A stretch of DNA of 64,000 bases, from assembly GCA_016715365.1 (NCBI GenBank), contig JADKAM010000004.1:1-64000 (forward strand), written 5' to 3'. The position numbers and the translations under genes are program-made. Positions within the stretch are counted from its first letter, which is position 1. Every line of letters starts with the position of its first letter. This stretch comes from Chitinophagaceae bacterium (GTDB lineage: Bacteria; Bacteroidota; Bacteroidia; Chitinophagales; Chitinophagaceae). The notes under the pieces were generated by a model that worked only from the letters and a program-made list of their open reading frames with translations, was not told where the DNA came from and did not search any database. Shown here in pieces: positions 52,051 through 60,875 of the stretch.

Positions 52051-52581
52051 ATGAAAACAGGTAGTTTGATAACGCTTTTTTTAATTTCCGTAACATTCCT
52101 TTTATCTGGAACCTGTAATAAAAATGATGATATACCTCTTGTTACAAATCCCTGCTGGCAGGCTTTTAGTCCCCTGGGTGCCGATGTAAATGGGTTATTG
52201 ATATGTGATAAAACAAAGGCCGAAGCAGAAGCAGCCTGGCCGCAGTATTGGTTTTACAATTCAACCGAAACCAAGTACTGCTGGAAGGCGCAACAGGGTG
52301 CCAATCCTGTTTTTTATGCAGGCAATATTCCACAATCTATGGCCGATAAAATGTGGGCGTCATTTGGCTACACTTATGTAAAAGTAGATTGCAACAGTTT
52401 TTGTAACTGGCAGATACTGGAAAAACATAAAAGTAAGATCACAGGTTTGTATAAGCCTACCTTGCTGTATTATGAAACGCTGTTTCCTGATAGCTGCTCT
52501 AAATTATTTGTGGGTAAAATTGTTACCTACAGGGAAACAACCGATTCTTTAATTACCAGGGAATTTTCTAAAAAGATGTAG
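52051..52581 (+). CDS. Exported Cys-rich protein, unknown function
   Basis: 176 residues. A hydrophobic signal (LITLFLISVTFLLSGTC) is followed by a Cys at residue 22, so this could be a lipoprotein, though SGTC is a poor lipobox. The mature part has several Cys (PCWQAF, LICDKTK, KYCWKAQQG, VDCNSFCNW) that probably form disulphides, and aromatic patches. No family recognised. It is convergent with the subtilisin-like gene and shares its terminator. Confidence 0.5.
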   Translation: MKTGSLITLFLISVTFLLSGTCNKNDDIPLVTNPCWQAFSPLGADVNGLLICDKTKAEAEAAWPQYWFYNSTETKYCWKAQQGANPVFYAGNIPQSMADKMWASFGYTYVKVDCNSFCNWQILEKHKSKITGLYKPTLLYYETLFPDSCSKLFVGKIVTYRETTDSLITREFSKKM

Positions 52582-52594
52582 TTATATAAAAAAC

Positions 52595-52621
52595 AAAAAC
52601 CTTTCATTAAGAAAGGTTTTT
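52595..52621. terminator. Bidirectional intrinsic terminator
   Basis: AAAAACCTTTC (52595-52605) and GAAAGGTTTTT (52611-52621) are perfect inverted repeats around a 5-base loop, placed between two convergent genes. Confidence 0.88.
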
Positions 52622-52645
52622 GCAGCAGGTTTATTATAATTTAAG

Positions 52646-54343
52646 TTACCCTTTTTTAGGTTTAGTCATCGTTGGCTTTGGCAGGTTTTCATTTTTGTTT
52701 TCACCTGTTAAAGTTGCAGCCAGTTTTACTGCTTCGTAGGCATTTACAATACCGCCTGTTCTTGATAATTCGCTCATGGCAACCTTCTCATCTTCCGTAC
52801 CGGGCTTGTTCACTTTTCCTTTGGGTTGTATGGCCGATTTTTCAATTACATATTTTAATTGCTTTGCCGATAGGCCCGGGAAATACTCCAGCGTTAAAGC
52901 TGCAATACCGGCTACCAGCGGGCAGGCCATACTGGTGCCGCTTAAGTTGCCATAATTATTACCGCCCGGTAATGTTGAATAAATTTTTGCACCGGGTGAA
53001 AAAACATCTACTTCTTTTTTACCGTAATTGCTGAATGTAGCCACCTGTTTGCCGGAAAGCGGCTCGGCACTTGCGCCCACGGTAATTACATTAGAGGCCC
53101 TTCCGCCATTTACATAATTGGGATTAGGAAAATTATCTGCTACATCCACATCTTTATTATCGTTGCCGGCTGCATGTACCAGCAGAACATTTTTGCTTTC
53201 GGCATAGGCAAAGGCTTCATCAACCCACACTTTTTGCGGCGAGTAACTTTTACCAAAACTCATGCTGATGATCTGTGCACCATTATCAACCGCATACCTG
53301 ATTGCGAGGGCAATGTCTTTATCGTGCTCATCACCATCGGGTACCACACGCAGGGACATGATGCGTACATTGTCGGCAATGCCATCCATGCCTTTGCCAT
53401 TGTTGCGTGCCGCACCAATGATGCCGGCGCAGTGTGTACCATGCATAGAAAAATCGGCCATGATATCGCTGTTGCCATATTTGTTATCGTTAAAATTATT
53501 TTCATCATCGCCTACAATATCTTTACGGTATGTTTTTGGCGCACTTACTTTAGCCTGTGCTTTTCTTTGTTCGCCCTCTATATACTCTATATACTCCAGC
53601 AGGCCGCCAATAAATTCTTTGTCAGACTGGTCCATCATATTGTTGTTCTTCATTAAAGTAAGAATCTCAGTTTTGGCCCTGCGCTCTGCAAAAGATTTTG
53701 TAACATACTGGTCAAGTTCGTTACCGGTGAAAGTATCACGGTTCATTCCTTTTTTGAGGATACTGTCGCTCACCAGCAAAGAAGCATGTAAAGCTTTTAA
53801 AGCGGGAACATCCACATCATTGAATTCATCTTCTTTGCTATCGGTTCCTTTAATTTCGGCTTTGGCTTTTATAAACATTTCGTACTCGTACAAATCAGCC
53901 TTACTCAGTTTTGATTTGTCAACTTCCTTATTATCCCATTTATCTTTTAAGCCATAATATACACGGCCACGTTCATCGCTGTCAACTTTTACATTGCGGC
54001 CATCTTTGCCACCTAAAAAATTCCAGCCGTGCACATCATCAATGTAACCGTTGCCATCATCGTCTTTACCATTGGCGGGTATTTCTTTGGGGTTGTTCCA
54101 AAGTATCGATTTGAGGTCTTCGTGCAGGGTGTCGATACCAGTATCTATCACCGCAACAATTACCGTTTTACTTTTAAGATTTTTGCTTTTTAAAAATTCA
54201 TAAGCTTTGTTTGCACTTACACCGCTGTAGCCGTCAGCTTCTTTATCCATCATGTGCCAGCTGTTGGGTATTACACTGGTTTGTGCCAAAGCCGAAACAC
54301 CTGAAATTATTAAGGCAAGAAAAATTTTGGAGAACTTGATCAT
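52646..54343 (-). CDS. Subtilisin-like (S8) serine protease, exported
   Basis: 565 residues from the ATG at 54343, which gives a clean signal peptide (MIKFSKIFLALIISGVSALAQ); the longer frame to 54394 adds an unlikely leader. The catalytic triad is present: Asp67 in AVIDTGIDTLHED, His near residue 299 in MHGTHCAGIIGA, and Ser near residue 469 in GTSMACPLVAG. A large insertion of about 190 mostly charged residues separates Asp from His. It is longer than simple subtilases but has no T9SS C-terminal domain, so it is likely periplasmic. Substrate unknown. Confidence 0.93.
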   Translation of the reverse strand: MIKFSKIFLALIISGVSALAQTSVIPNSWHMMDKEADGYSGVSANKAYEFLKSKNLKSKTVIVAVIDTGIDTLHEDLKSILWNNPKEIPANGKDDDGNGYIDDVHGWNFLGGKDGRNVKVDSDERGRVYYGLKDKWDNKEVDKSKLSKADLYEYEMFIKAKAEIKGTDSKEDEFNDVDVPALKALHASLLVSDSILKKGMNRDTFTGNELDQYVTKSFAERRAKTEILTLMKNNNMMDQSDKEFIGGLLEYIEYIEGEQRKAQAKVSAPKTYRKDIVGDDENNFNDNKYGNSDIMADFSMHGTHCAGIIGAARNNGKGMDGIADNVRIMSLRVVPDGDEHDKDIALAIRYAVDNGAQIISMSFGKSYSPQKVWVDEAFAYAESKNVLLVHAAGNDNKDVDVADNFPNPNYVNGGRASNVITVGASAEPLSGKQVATFSNYGKKEVDVFSPGAKIYSTLPGGNNYGNLSGTSMACPLVAGIAALTLEYFPGLSAKQLKYVIEKSAIQPKGKVNKPGTEDEKVAMSELSRTGGIVNAYEAVKLAATLTGENKNENLPKPTMTKPKKG

Positions 54344-54809
54344 ATGTACATTATTTGTTTGAAGTAAAATTAAATGGTATGGAGGTATCAGCAATACCGT
54401 TTATCCGGTATTTTGAAAACTTTAAGAAAGAGTTTAAACACTGGTTAAGATTTATTTTTTAAATTATTTACAAACGTGTTGTGCTATTAAAAAGTTCAGG
54501 AATGTTACAATATTTCATAAGGCTTTTCAATATGTTGTCTTTTACTTTTTTGCTTCTCCAAAAAAGTAACAAAAAAGGAGCCCCGAAATCGATTACATCC
54601 CGATTTCGGGAAGGAGCGCTGATTAAGCTTTTGCACTACTGTAAACTCAGATTCAGTTCCCTGATGTATAACAGCTCAATTTTTTTAAATCATTTCATTA
54701 GCACAACACGTTAATTACAATTTGTTTATAGAGTAGATTCTTTGGTTGTTTAACTATGTTTTTTATACAATTTATTGTTAAATGGCGGCACAGGGGCCTA
54801 CAAAAAATT
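54344..54809. other. 466-base gene-free stretch with 240-bp element
   Basis: I find no convincing gene here. A frame at 54481-54714 reads mostly low-complexity and falls inside the inverted-repeat element, so it is treated as spurious. The stretch is dominated by the element at 54473-54712 and its inner hairpin. Confidence 0.6.
54473..54712. mobile_element. 240-bp element with 14-bp terminal inverted repeats (MITE-like)
   Basis: AACGTGTTGTGCTA (54473-54486) and TAGCACAACACGTT (54699-54712) are perfect inverted repeats. Inside is a strong hairpin: CCCGAAATCG (54582-54591) with CGATTTCGGG (54601-54610). There is no transposase, so it would be a non-autonomous element if mobile. No target-site duplication is obvious (flanks ACA and AAT). 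Confidence 0.55.
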
Positions 54810-56333
54810 TTACAGGTTAAATTTAATACCCTGTGCCAATGGTAATTTATCAGTATAATTAATGGTATTTGTTTGTCGGCGCATGTACACTTTCCAGGCA
54901 TCACTGCCGCTTTCACGCCCGCCACCGGTTTCTTTTTCGCCGCCGAAGGCGCCACCAATTTCGGCACCGGATGTACCGATGTTTACATTAGCAATGCCAC
55001 AATCGCTGCCGGCCTGCGATAAAAACTGCTCGGCCTGGCGCATGTTGTTGGTCATGATGGCGGATGATAAACCCTGCGGTACCCCGTTTTGCAAGGCAAT
55101 GGCTTCGTCCAGTGTTTTGTACTTCATGATGTATAAAATGGGGGCAAAGGTTTCGTGCTGTACAATGGCAAAGCTGTTTTTGGCTTCGGCAATGCAGGGC
55201 TTAACGTAGCAACCGCTTTCAAAAGCTTTGCCTTTTAAAACGCCGCCTTCCACAATAAATTTACCGCCTTCTTCTTTACATTTTTCAATAGAGTCGAGGT
55301 ACATTTTTACTGCATCTTTATCAATAAGCGGCCCTACATGATTTTTTTCATTTAAGGGATCGCCTATTTTTAACTGGCCATAAGCATACACCAGTTTATC
55401 TTTAAACTTATTGTAAATTTTTTCGTGAATGATGAGCCTGCGGGTGGAAGTGCAACGCTGGCCGGCAGTGCCTACGGCGCCAAAGGCAGCGCCAATTAAA
55501 GCCATATCCAGGTCGGCATTTTCGGTGATGATGATGGCGTTGTTACCACCCAGTTCCAGTAAACTTCTTCCCAAACGCTGACCAACAGCTGCACCAACAG
55601 CTTTGCCCATTCTTGTGCTGCCGGTTGCAGATACCAGCGGTATTCTGGTATCATTCGCCATCCATTCGCCTACATTGCGGCCACCGGCAATAATGCAGGA
55701 AACACCTTCGGGCACGTTATTTTTTTTGAAAACTGATTGAATAATATGCTGACAGGCAACGGCGCAGAGCGGTGTTTTTTCACTGGGCTTCCAAACGCAC
55801 ACATCGCCACAAACCCAGGCCAAAGCTGCATTCCAGCTCCATACAGCCACCGGAAAATTAAAGGCCGATATTACGCCCACAATTCCCAGCGGATGATACT
55901 GCTCATACATGCGGTGGCCGGGCCTTTCGCTGTGCATGGTAAGGCCGTGCAGCTGGCGGCTGAGGCCAACAGCAAAATCGCAGATGTCGATCATTTCCTG
56001 TACTTCGCCAAGTCCTTCCTGTAAACTTTTGCCCATTTCATAACTCACTAACTGGCCAAGGTCCTGTTTATATTTTCTGAGTTCTTCGCCAACCTGACGT
56101 ACAATTTCGCCACGCTTTGGTGCAGGCCAGCTGCGCCATTCGGCAAATGCACTTTGTGCTTTTTTAATAACTGCTTCGTAAGCTTTTGCATCGGCACCGG
56201 TTACGGAGCCAATTAATTTCCCATCAACAGGAGAGTAGGAGTTGAGTTTTTCTCCGTTGCTCTTTATCCAGTTTAGACCGGTGGAAACGCCGTTATTATT
56301 GGCTTGTATTTTCAGGGCTTTTAAAAATTTCAT
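54810..56333 (-). CDS. Aldehyde dehydrogenase, ALDH7 (aminoadipic semialdehyde) type
   Basis: 507 residues. The ALDH active site has Glu in LLELGGNNAII near residue 260 and the nucleophile Cys in VGTAGQRCTSTRR near residue 293. The ELGGNNAII and AGQRCTSTRR wording is that of the ALDH7 group (antiquitin; piperideine-6-carboxylate dehydrogenase, AmaB/PcD). These oxidise aminoadipic semialdehyde in lysine breakdown. That fits the lysine-forming saccharopine-dehydrogenase-like enzyme at 17073. NAD-dependent, cytoplasmic. Single-gene unit with a short spacer to panB. Confidence 0.88.
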   Translation of the reverse strand: MKFLKALKIQANNNGVSTGLNWIKSNGEKLNSYSPVDGKLIGSVTGADAKAYEAVIKKAQSAFAEWRSWPAPKRGEIVRQVGEELRKYKQDLGQLVSYEMGKSLQEGLGEVQEMIDICDFAVGLSRQLHGLTMHSERPGHRMYEQYHPLGIVGVISAFNFPVAVWSWNAALAWVCGDVCVWKPSEKTPLCAVACQHIIQSVFKKNNVPEGVSCIIAGGRNVGEWMANDTRIPLVSATGSTRMGKAVGAAVGQRLGRSLLELGGNNAIIITENADLDMALIGAAFGAVGTAGQRCTSTRRLIIHEKIYNKFKDKLVYAYGQLKIGDPLNEKNHVGPLIDKDAVKMYLDSIEKCKEEGGKFIVEGGVLKGKAFESGCYVKPCIAEAKNSFAIVQHETFAPILYIMKYKTLDEAIALQNGVPQGLSSAIMTNNMRQAEQFLSQAGSDCGIANVNIGTSGAEIGGAFGGEKETGGGRESGSDAWKVYMRRQTNTINYTDKLPLAQGIKFNL

Positions 56334-56459
56334 ATAGCTGGGTTTGACTTTGAGGCTGCAAGTTACGAAGAGTTACCAGTTTGTTGAAAGTTGAAAATTG
56401 AAAGTTGACAGTTAAATGAGTGTAAACTATCAACTATTCACTCACCACTTTCAACTCAA

Positions 56460-57275
56460 TTAATACTGCTCATTTTCGTTCGGAAAATCTTTGCTTTTTA
56501 CATCGCTGATGTATTGTTTAACAGCGCCATCTATCTGCTCGTATAAATCCAGGTATTTTCTTAAAAACCGGGGCTTGAATTCAACATTAATGCCCAGCAT
56601 ATCGTGCATTACCAGCACCTGGCCATCACAGGCGCCACCGGCACCAATGCCAATGGTGGGTATGTGCAGACTTTCACTAACTTCCTTTGCCAGCGCTGCC
56701 GGAATTTTTTCCAGCACAATGGCAAATGCACCGGCTTCCTGTAACAGCAAGGCATCTTTTTTTAGTTTGGCGGCTTCGTCTACTTCTTTTGCCCTTACTG
56801 TGTAGGTACCAAATTTATAAATGCTTTGCGGCGTTAAACCCAAATGCCCCATTACCGGTATGCCGGCGCTTACAATTTTTTTAACCGAATCAACCGCTTC
56901 TTCACCACCTTCCAGTTTTACTGAATGGCCACCGGTTTCTTTCATTATTTTAATGGCGGATGCCAATGCAATTTCTGAATTGGATTGGTAAGAACCAAAG
57001 GGCATATCTACCACCACCAGGCAACGGTTGATGCCACGTACCACACTTTGAGCATGGTAGATCATTTGGTCTAATGTAATGGGCAGCGTGGTTTCGTGGC
57101 CGGCCATTACATTACTGGCGCTGTCGCCAACCAAAATGATATCAATGCCTGCTGTATCAAATATTTTTGCAAAGGAAAAATCGTAGGCTGTTATCATGGA
57201 GATCTTTTCTCCGCCTGCTTTCATCATTTGCAATGTGTGTGTGGTTACTTTTTTAATTTCTTTTTGTACCGACAT
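56460..57275 (-). CDS. panB: 3-methyl-2-oxobutanoate hydroxymethyltransferase
   Basis: 271 residues, standard length, (beta/alpha)8 fold. Conserved blocks KISMITAYDFSFAKIFDTAGID, ILVGDSASNVMAGHETTLPIT and VVDMPFGSYQ carry the metal-binding Asp and Glu residues, and TIGIGAGGACDGQVLV is the C-terminal signature. It makes ketopantoate from 3-methyl-2-oxobutanoate and methylene-tetrahydrofolate, the first step of pantothenate and CoA synthesis. Other pan genes are not nearby. Confidence 0.96.
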   Translation of the reverse strand: MSVQKEIKKVTTHTLQMMKAGGEKISMITAYDFSFAKIFDTAGIDIILVGDSASNVMAGHETTLPITLDQMIYHAQSVVRGINRCLVVVDMPFGSYQSNSEIALASAIKIMKETGGHSVKLEGGEEAVDSVKKIVSAGIPVMGHLGLTPQSIYKFGTYTVRAKEVDEAAKLKKDALLLQEAGAFAIVLEKIPAALAKEVSESLHIPTIGIGAGGACDGQVLVMHDMLGINVEFKPRFLRKYLDLYEQIDGAVKQYISDVKSKDFPNENEQY

Positions 57276-57447
57276 GATTGTTTGTTTTAATTAACTGAGA
57301 TGCTGGTGGAGTTGGCTCTGCATTAGAATAAAACAAATCCGGGGAGCAATTGACATGTAAATGTAGAAAGAAAATGAATTGGATGTGATTTTTAGTAGGG
57401 AATTGAAATTGCCAGGTTACCCGTTAAGCTCCATACAAATCAAAGCC

Positions 57448-58125
57448 TTATTTTAATTTATATTTTGCACCTAAACTGAATTGCAAATAGGTATGCTTTA
57501 TTTTCGGATGCTTACGGGAGTATTCTTCTTCTCTAACTGTGTTAACTACAGAATAAGCAAGTGCGCTGGTTAATTTTATTTTTCGGAACAAAGTATAATC
57601 AAGTCCTGCAGTTGGATTTAATGAAAAGCCCAGCCAAGAATTTTTTTTGAATGCTGGGTATTTATTCTTGTTAGCATATTCTGTATTTAATAGATAGTTT
57701 GGAATGAATGTAAGGCTTGCAAATACATCGACCTTTTTAGTTTTTAGAAAATTATATGCAAATCCAACAGGAATTTGAAGTATCCGCTGTGAAAGTGTTT
57801 TGGATATATAGAGATAAGCAGCCATGTCATAATAGGGGTCAGGTAAAAGTTGTTGATCTACATCCATTTCGGTATTTAGTTTCCTTGAAATAAAGCCAAA
57901 TCCAAGTGATGCAGAAAAATAATCTGTTATCTGGTATTGTCCATAAATATTTAAACCTACATTAAAAGAAGATTTTGAATAAGCCGGAGGATAAACAGCA
58001 ATCTGGCTCGATTTATAGAAAGTTAATTCCGGTTGAACCTGAACGCCTATATAAAATTTATCTTTTTTTTGTGCATTTGCCAAAGCCGGAAAAGCTGATA
58101 GCGCAAGGATTAAGAATAGTTTCAT
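57448..58125 (-). CDS. Outer-membrane beta-barrel protein
   Basis: 225 residues from the ATG at 58125, giving a clean signal peptide (MKLFLILALSAFPALANAQ); the longer frame to 58224 is rejected. The mature part is alternating beta strands with aromatic girdle residues (YIGVQVQPELTFYK, FSASLGFGFISRKL, KTKKVDVFASLTFIP) and ends YLQFSLGAKYKLK, with a C-terminal barrel pattern. This is a PorT/OmpW-like eight-to-ten-strand barrel of the kind called 'outer membrane beta-barrel protein' in Bacteroidota. Function unknown. Confidence 0.75.
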   Translation of the reverse strand: MKLFLILALSAFPALANAQKKDKFYIGVQVQPELTFYKSSQIAVYPPAYSKSSFNVGLNIYGQYQITDYFSASLGFGFISRKLNTEMDVDQQLLPDPYYDMAAYLYISKTLSQRILQIPVGFAYNFLKTKKVDVFASLTFIPNYLLNTEYANKNKYPAFKKNSWLGFSLNPTAGLDYTLFRKIKLTSALAYSVVNTVREEEYSRKHPKIKHTYLQFSLGAKYKLK

Positions 58126-58202
58126 AAAACAGGTTTGGGTTGTTGATAATGCATTGCATTTTAAATATACAACAGCCATTATTAAAAAGCAAGCTTTAAA
58201 AT

Positions 58203-59289
58203 TCAGGCTGTTTTCTTTACCCATTTTCTATATCCATTATACACCGGCTTTTCTACTGCCAGGTATAAAACAATGGCAATCAGCCAAAGCACCACAAAAT
58301 TTCTGTCGGGTAATAAAAACCACTGCTTTACTTTAATATTTACATAGCTGATATGGATAAGATAAAAAGCAAAGGAAGCATTGCCTAGTAAAACCAATAC
58401 CCTTGATGAAAAGAATTTTTGCAGCCAGCTTTGTTCGTAAATAAGCCCTGCCAATGCAATAGCTACAAAAACAGGCAATACCAGAAGTTGTAGGATCATT
58501 CCGCCAACCTGATCGGACCCCTGCGCAAATGCATTGGGTTGAAAAAGGCCTATGCAATACGTGGTGATGAAAATGCCTGCAAAGCCAATGAATGTTTTAA
58601 AGCGGAATTTTTGAATGAACACTGTTTTATTATTGCGGATATAATTGGCCAGTATCATACCTGCCAAAAATTCCAGGCAACGGCCAGCAAAAGTACCGTG
58701 TATTACAAAGTTTAATGGATACAACCATCGCCCCGGGTTGCCGTTTACCTGGTGCCAGTAATAACCAACCGACCAGGTGCCTGCAAACAACAGGACTAAA
58801 AAAACCGAGTAAATAAAGCAACTGTTTTTTCTGCAACAGGCAAAGCAGGGGAGCCAATGCATAAAATGTCATTTCAATATTAAGCGACCAGGCCTGGGCA
58901 ATGGCATCGAGGTTGTGCAGATCGGAGAAGCCATGAAAGAGCGAATACGTAAGCCAGGTGAATTGACCTTTACCAAAACCAGGATCGAGATAATGGGCGG
59001 TAAGAATCAGCCAGTACAATGGCATGATGCGTACAAAACGGATTGAAAAATACTTTGCATAACTCTTTGCAGACTGCAAGGGTTCTTCGGCATAAGTATA
59101 GGCAATTAAAAAACCGCTCAGCACAAAAAATAAGGAAACGCCGATGTGAAATTCATTGAGCAACCGCAACAGTTCGGGATGCAATGAATCACGCCAGTAT
59201 TTACGGTTGTGATACAGAAAAACCAGACAGGCAGCCAGGCATCGAAAGCCGGTGAGTGCATCAAAGCGGACTGCAGGTTTTGCATTCAT
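58203..59289 (-). pseudogene. Acyltransferase 3 (OafA-like) protein, frameshifted
   Basis: The N-terminal part from 59289 has the acyltransferase-3 opening (FDALTGFRCLAACLVFLYH, IGVSLFFVLSGFLIAYTY, RFVRIMPLYWLI) through LNIEMTFYALAPLLCLLQKK. It then loses frame, and the other reading frame ends normally with WSVGYYWHQVNG, CLEFLAGMIL and ASFAFYLIHI. The shift lies in or near the 7-A run at 58798-58804 (or the 6-T run at 58825-58830); one base would restore a continuous ~360-residue ten-helix enzyme. Such enzymes O-acetylate surface glycans. Could be phase variation, decay or sequence error. Confidence 0.75.
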
Positions 59290-59399
59290 TGATTGAAAAT
59301 AGGAAATAGTGGGTAATGTTTTGGGGTTAAATTAAAACAAGAGAGGGAAGTTAAAAACTGTAAACCAAAGTTTTCCCGATATTCTTGATAAACTGTTAA

Positions 59400-60689
59400 T
59401 TAAAATACATTGTAAAATTTCCAGTAAGCAAATAAGAATATCAAAGCCAAATATGTCAAATTGTTTAGTGTAAACAAGTATTTTGAAAATGTTGTCCAGG
59501 TTGTTCCTTTAAGAATTTTAATGTTTTGTGTAATTAAGGGAACGATGATAACTAGCATCAGGAAAGGAATATAAGCTGCAATATTTAACAATGAAAATTT
59601 CCAATCCTTGTATGGCGAAGGGAAATAAAAGATTGCTATATTATTGGATAGAATGGTTGCATAATATAACAATATGGCATTTAGGGCAAATAAGAGGATT
59701 TTTAATGTAGGATTTGTACCATTTGCTTGCGGTATAGGTTTTCGGTTTCTTAAAAAACTAATAAGGAAGAATAATGACGAAAAGGAAAATAAAATTTCAC
59801 AAAAAATAAGAAATAAACGAATTACAACATCGTTTTGTGGTGTTTTGAAATCAATAAATTTTTTATACTCTGTGTTTGTCGGAAATATATTAAGTATTTC
59901 AAAAGAGTGATTGCCTTTTGCTAATTCTGTTTTCAGATTAAATTTTTTGGTGTGTTTAAAGTCGTGATAAAAATATAAACTTAAGTTACCGTCCTCCAAA
60001 TCTGCAACATAAGAATACAGTGTACCATCACCAATTTTATTTCTGCATTCATGCATTGTGTCCACTAAAGACAAACAATAATTTGAACTTGTATCATCAG
60101 TATGATTTAGTAAGAAATCATTACCTCGTTTATAACGATCAAAGCTCAGCTTTTCTTTATCAGGTGTATTTGAAGGGCAAAAGTTAGCAATGATATATTT
60201 TTTGTCACTTCCAGTCATCATAGTATCTGGCTCCATTACCAGGTATTTGCCAAATTTGTCGGCGAAAAAAACTACACCGCCAGTAAAAGGTCTGTTGAAT
60301 TTTATTGCATAATTTCTTACTTCTTCAACAGTGCTGCAGTTTTGCAAAATTTCCCTTATAAATTTATTGGGGTTTGTTTCAGTTGTCTTTGTTGGGTCAG
60401 GATTTAAGACTTTGGGGTAAATTGCCAATCCGTCAAAAGCAAGTCCTGCTTCATTCATACCTCCTTGGGGAAAATTGTCGCTATAGCCAACATATACTGC
60501 ACCAAATTTTCCAAAAGTCTTATTTTCAAACCAAATCTTTGAACCGAGCCTCCAATTGTCTTCATTATTTCCAAAGTAAGTCCTTCCATTAATAGTCACT
60601 TTACATACACTACAAGCAAAGCTGTCAAGACTAACAACCTGTAAGATCATTGTTAATACAAAGACTAAGAATTGAACTATTACTTTCAT
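59400..60689 (-). CDS. Ntn-hydrolase domain fused to C-terminal membrane helices
   Basis: 429 residues. A signal-like helix (VIVQFLVFVLTMILQVVSL) ends in SFACSVCKVTINGRTYFGNNEDN. The Cys directly after the signal and the GRTYFGNNEDNW block match the linear-amide C-N hydrolase (choloylglycine hydrolase/penicillin V acylase) group, in which an N-terminal Cys is the nucleophile. Residues to about 285 form this domain (GGMNEAGLAFDGLAIY, FTGGVVFFADKFGKYLVMEPD). From about 290 there are four or five membrane helices. This fusion is unusual. Substrate could be an N-acyl amine or amide, but is unknown. Alternatively the Cys is lipidated. Confidence 0.65.
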   Translation of the reverse strand: MKVIVQFLVFVLTMILQVVSLDSFACSVCKVTINGRTYFGNNEDNWRLGSKIWFENKTFGKFGAVYVGYSDNFPQGGMNEAGLAFDGLAIYPKVLNPDPTKTTETNPNKFIREILQNCSTVEEVRNYAIKFNRPFTGGVVFFADKFGKYLVMEPDTMMTGSDKKYIIANFCPSNTPDKEKLSFDRYKRGNDFLLNHTDDTSSNYCLSLVDTMHECRNKIGDGTLYSYVADLEDGNLSLYFYHDFKHTKKFNLKTELAKGNHSFEILNIFPTNTEYKKFIDFKTPQNDVVIRLFLIFCEILFSFSSLFFLISFLRNRKPIPQANGTNPTLKILLFALNAILLYYATILSNNIAIFYFPSPYKDWKFSLLNIAAYIPFLMLVIIVPLITQNIKILKGTTWTTFSKYLFTLNNLTYLALIFLFAYWKFYNVF

Positions 60690-60875
60690 TTAATTATTTT
60701 AATTTAAAAAGCAGGGATTATCTGATTCTTGTAGCCTATCTAACGCAACGGCGACTAACGTTTGTATTAGAGGCGTAAACTATGTACAATAAGCAGCTGA
60801 TTTTCTAACGAAAACCTTACTAAAAATGCAGGTTGCTTCTGTGGAAATAAAAACAAATCTATCTAAAGACCAATC
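60690..60875. other. Intergenic with CTAACG repeats
   Basis: 186 bases. CTAACG occurs at 60740-60745, 60755-60760 and 60805-60810, with AACGCAACGGCGACTAACG between the first two. No gene seen. Confidence 0.4.

Noticed and set aside
54481..54714. 77-codon frame with ATG
   Set aside because: It lies almost wholly inside the inverted-repeat element, has low-complexity basic text and no recognisable protein pattern.
60738..60812. CTAACG repeats resembling an integron attC site
   Set aside because: No paired R'/R'' core sites, no cassette gene and no integrase in the window; three short hexamers can occur by chance.
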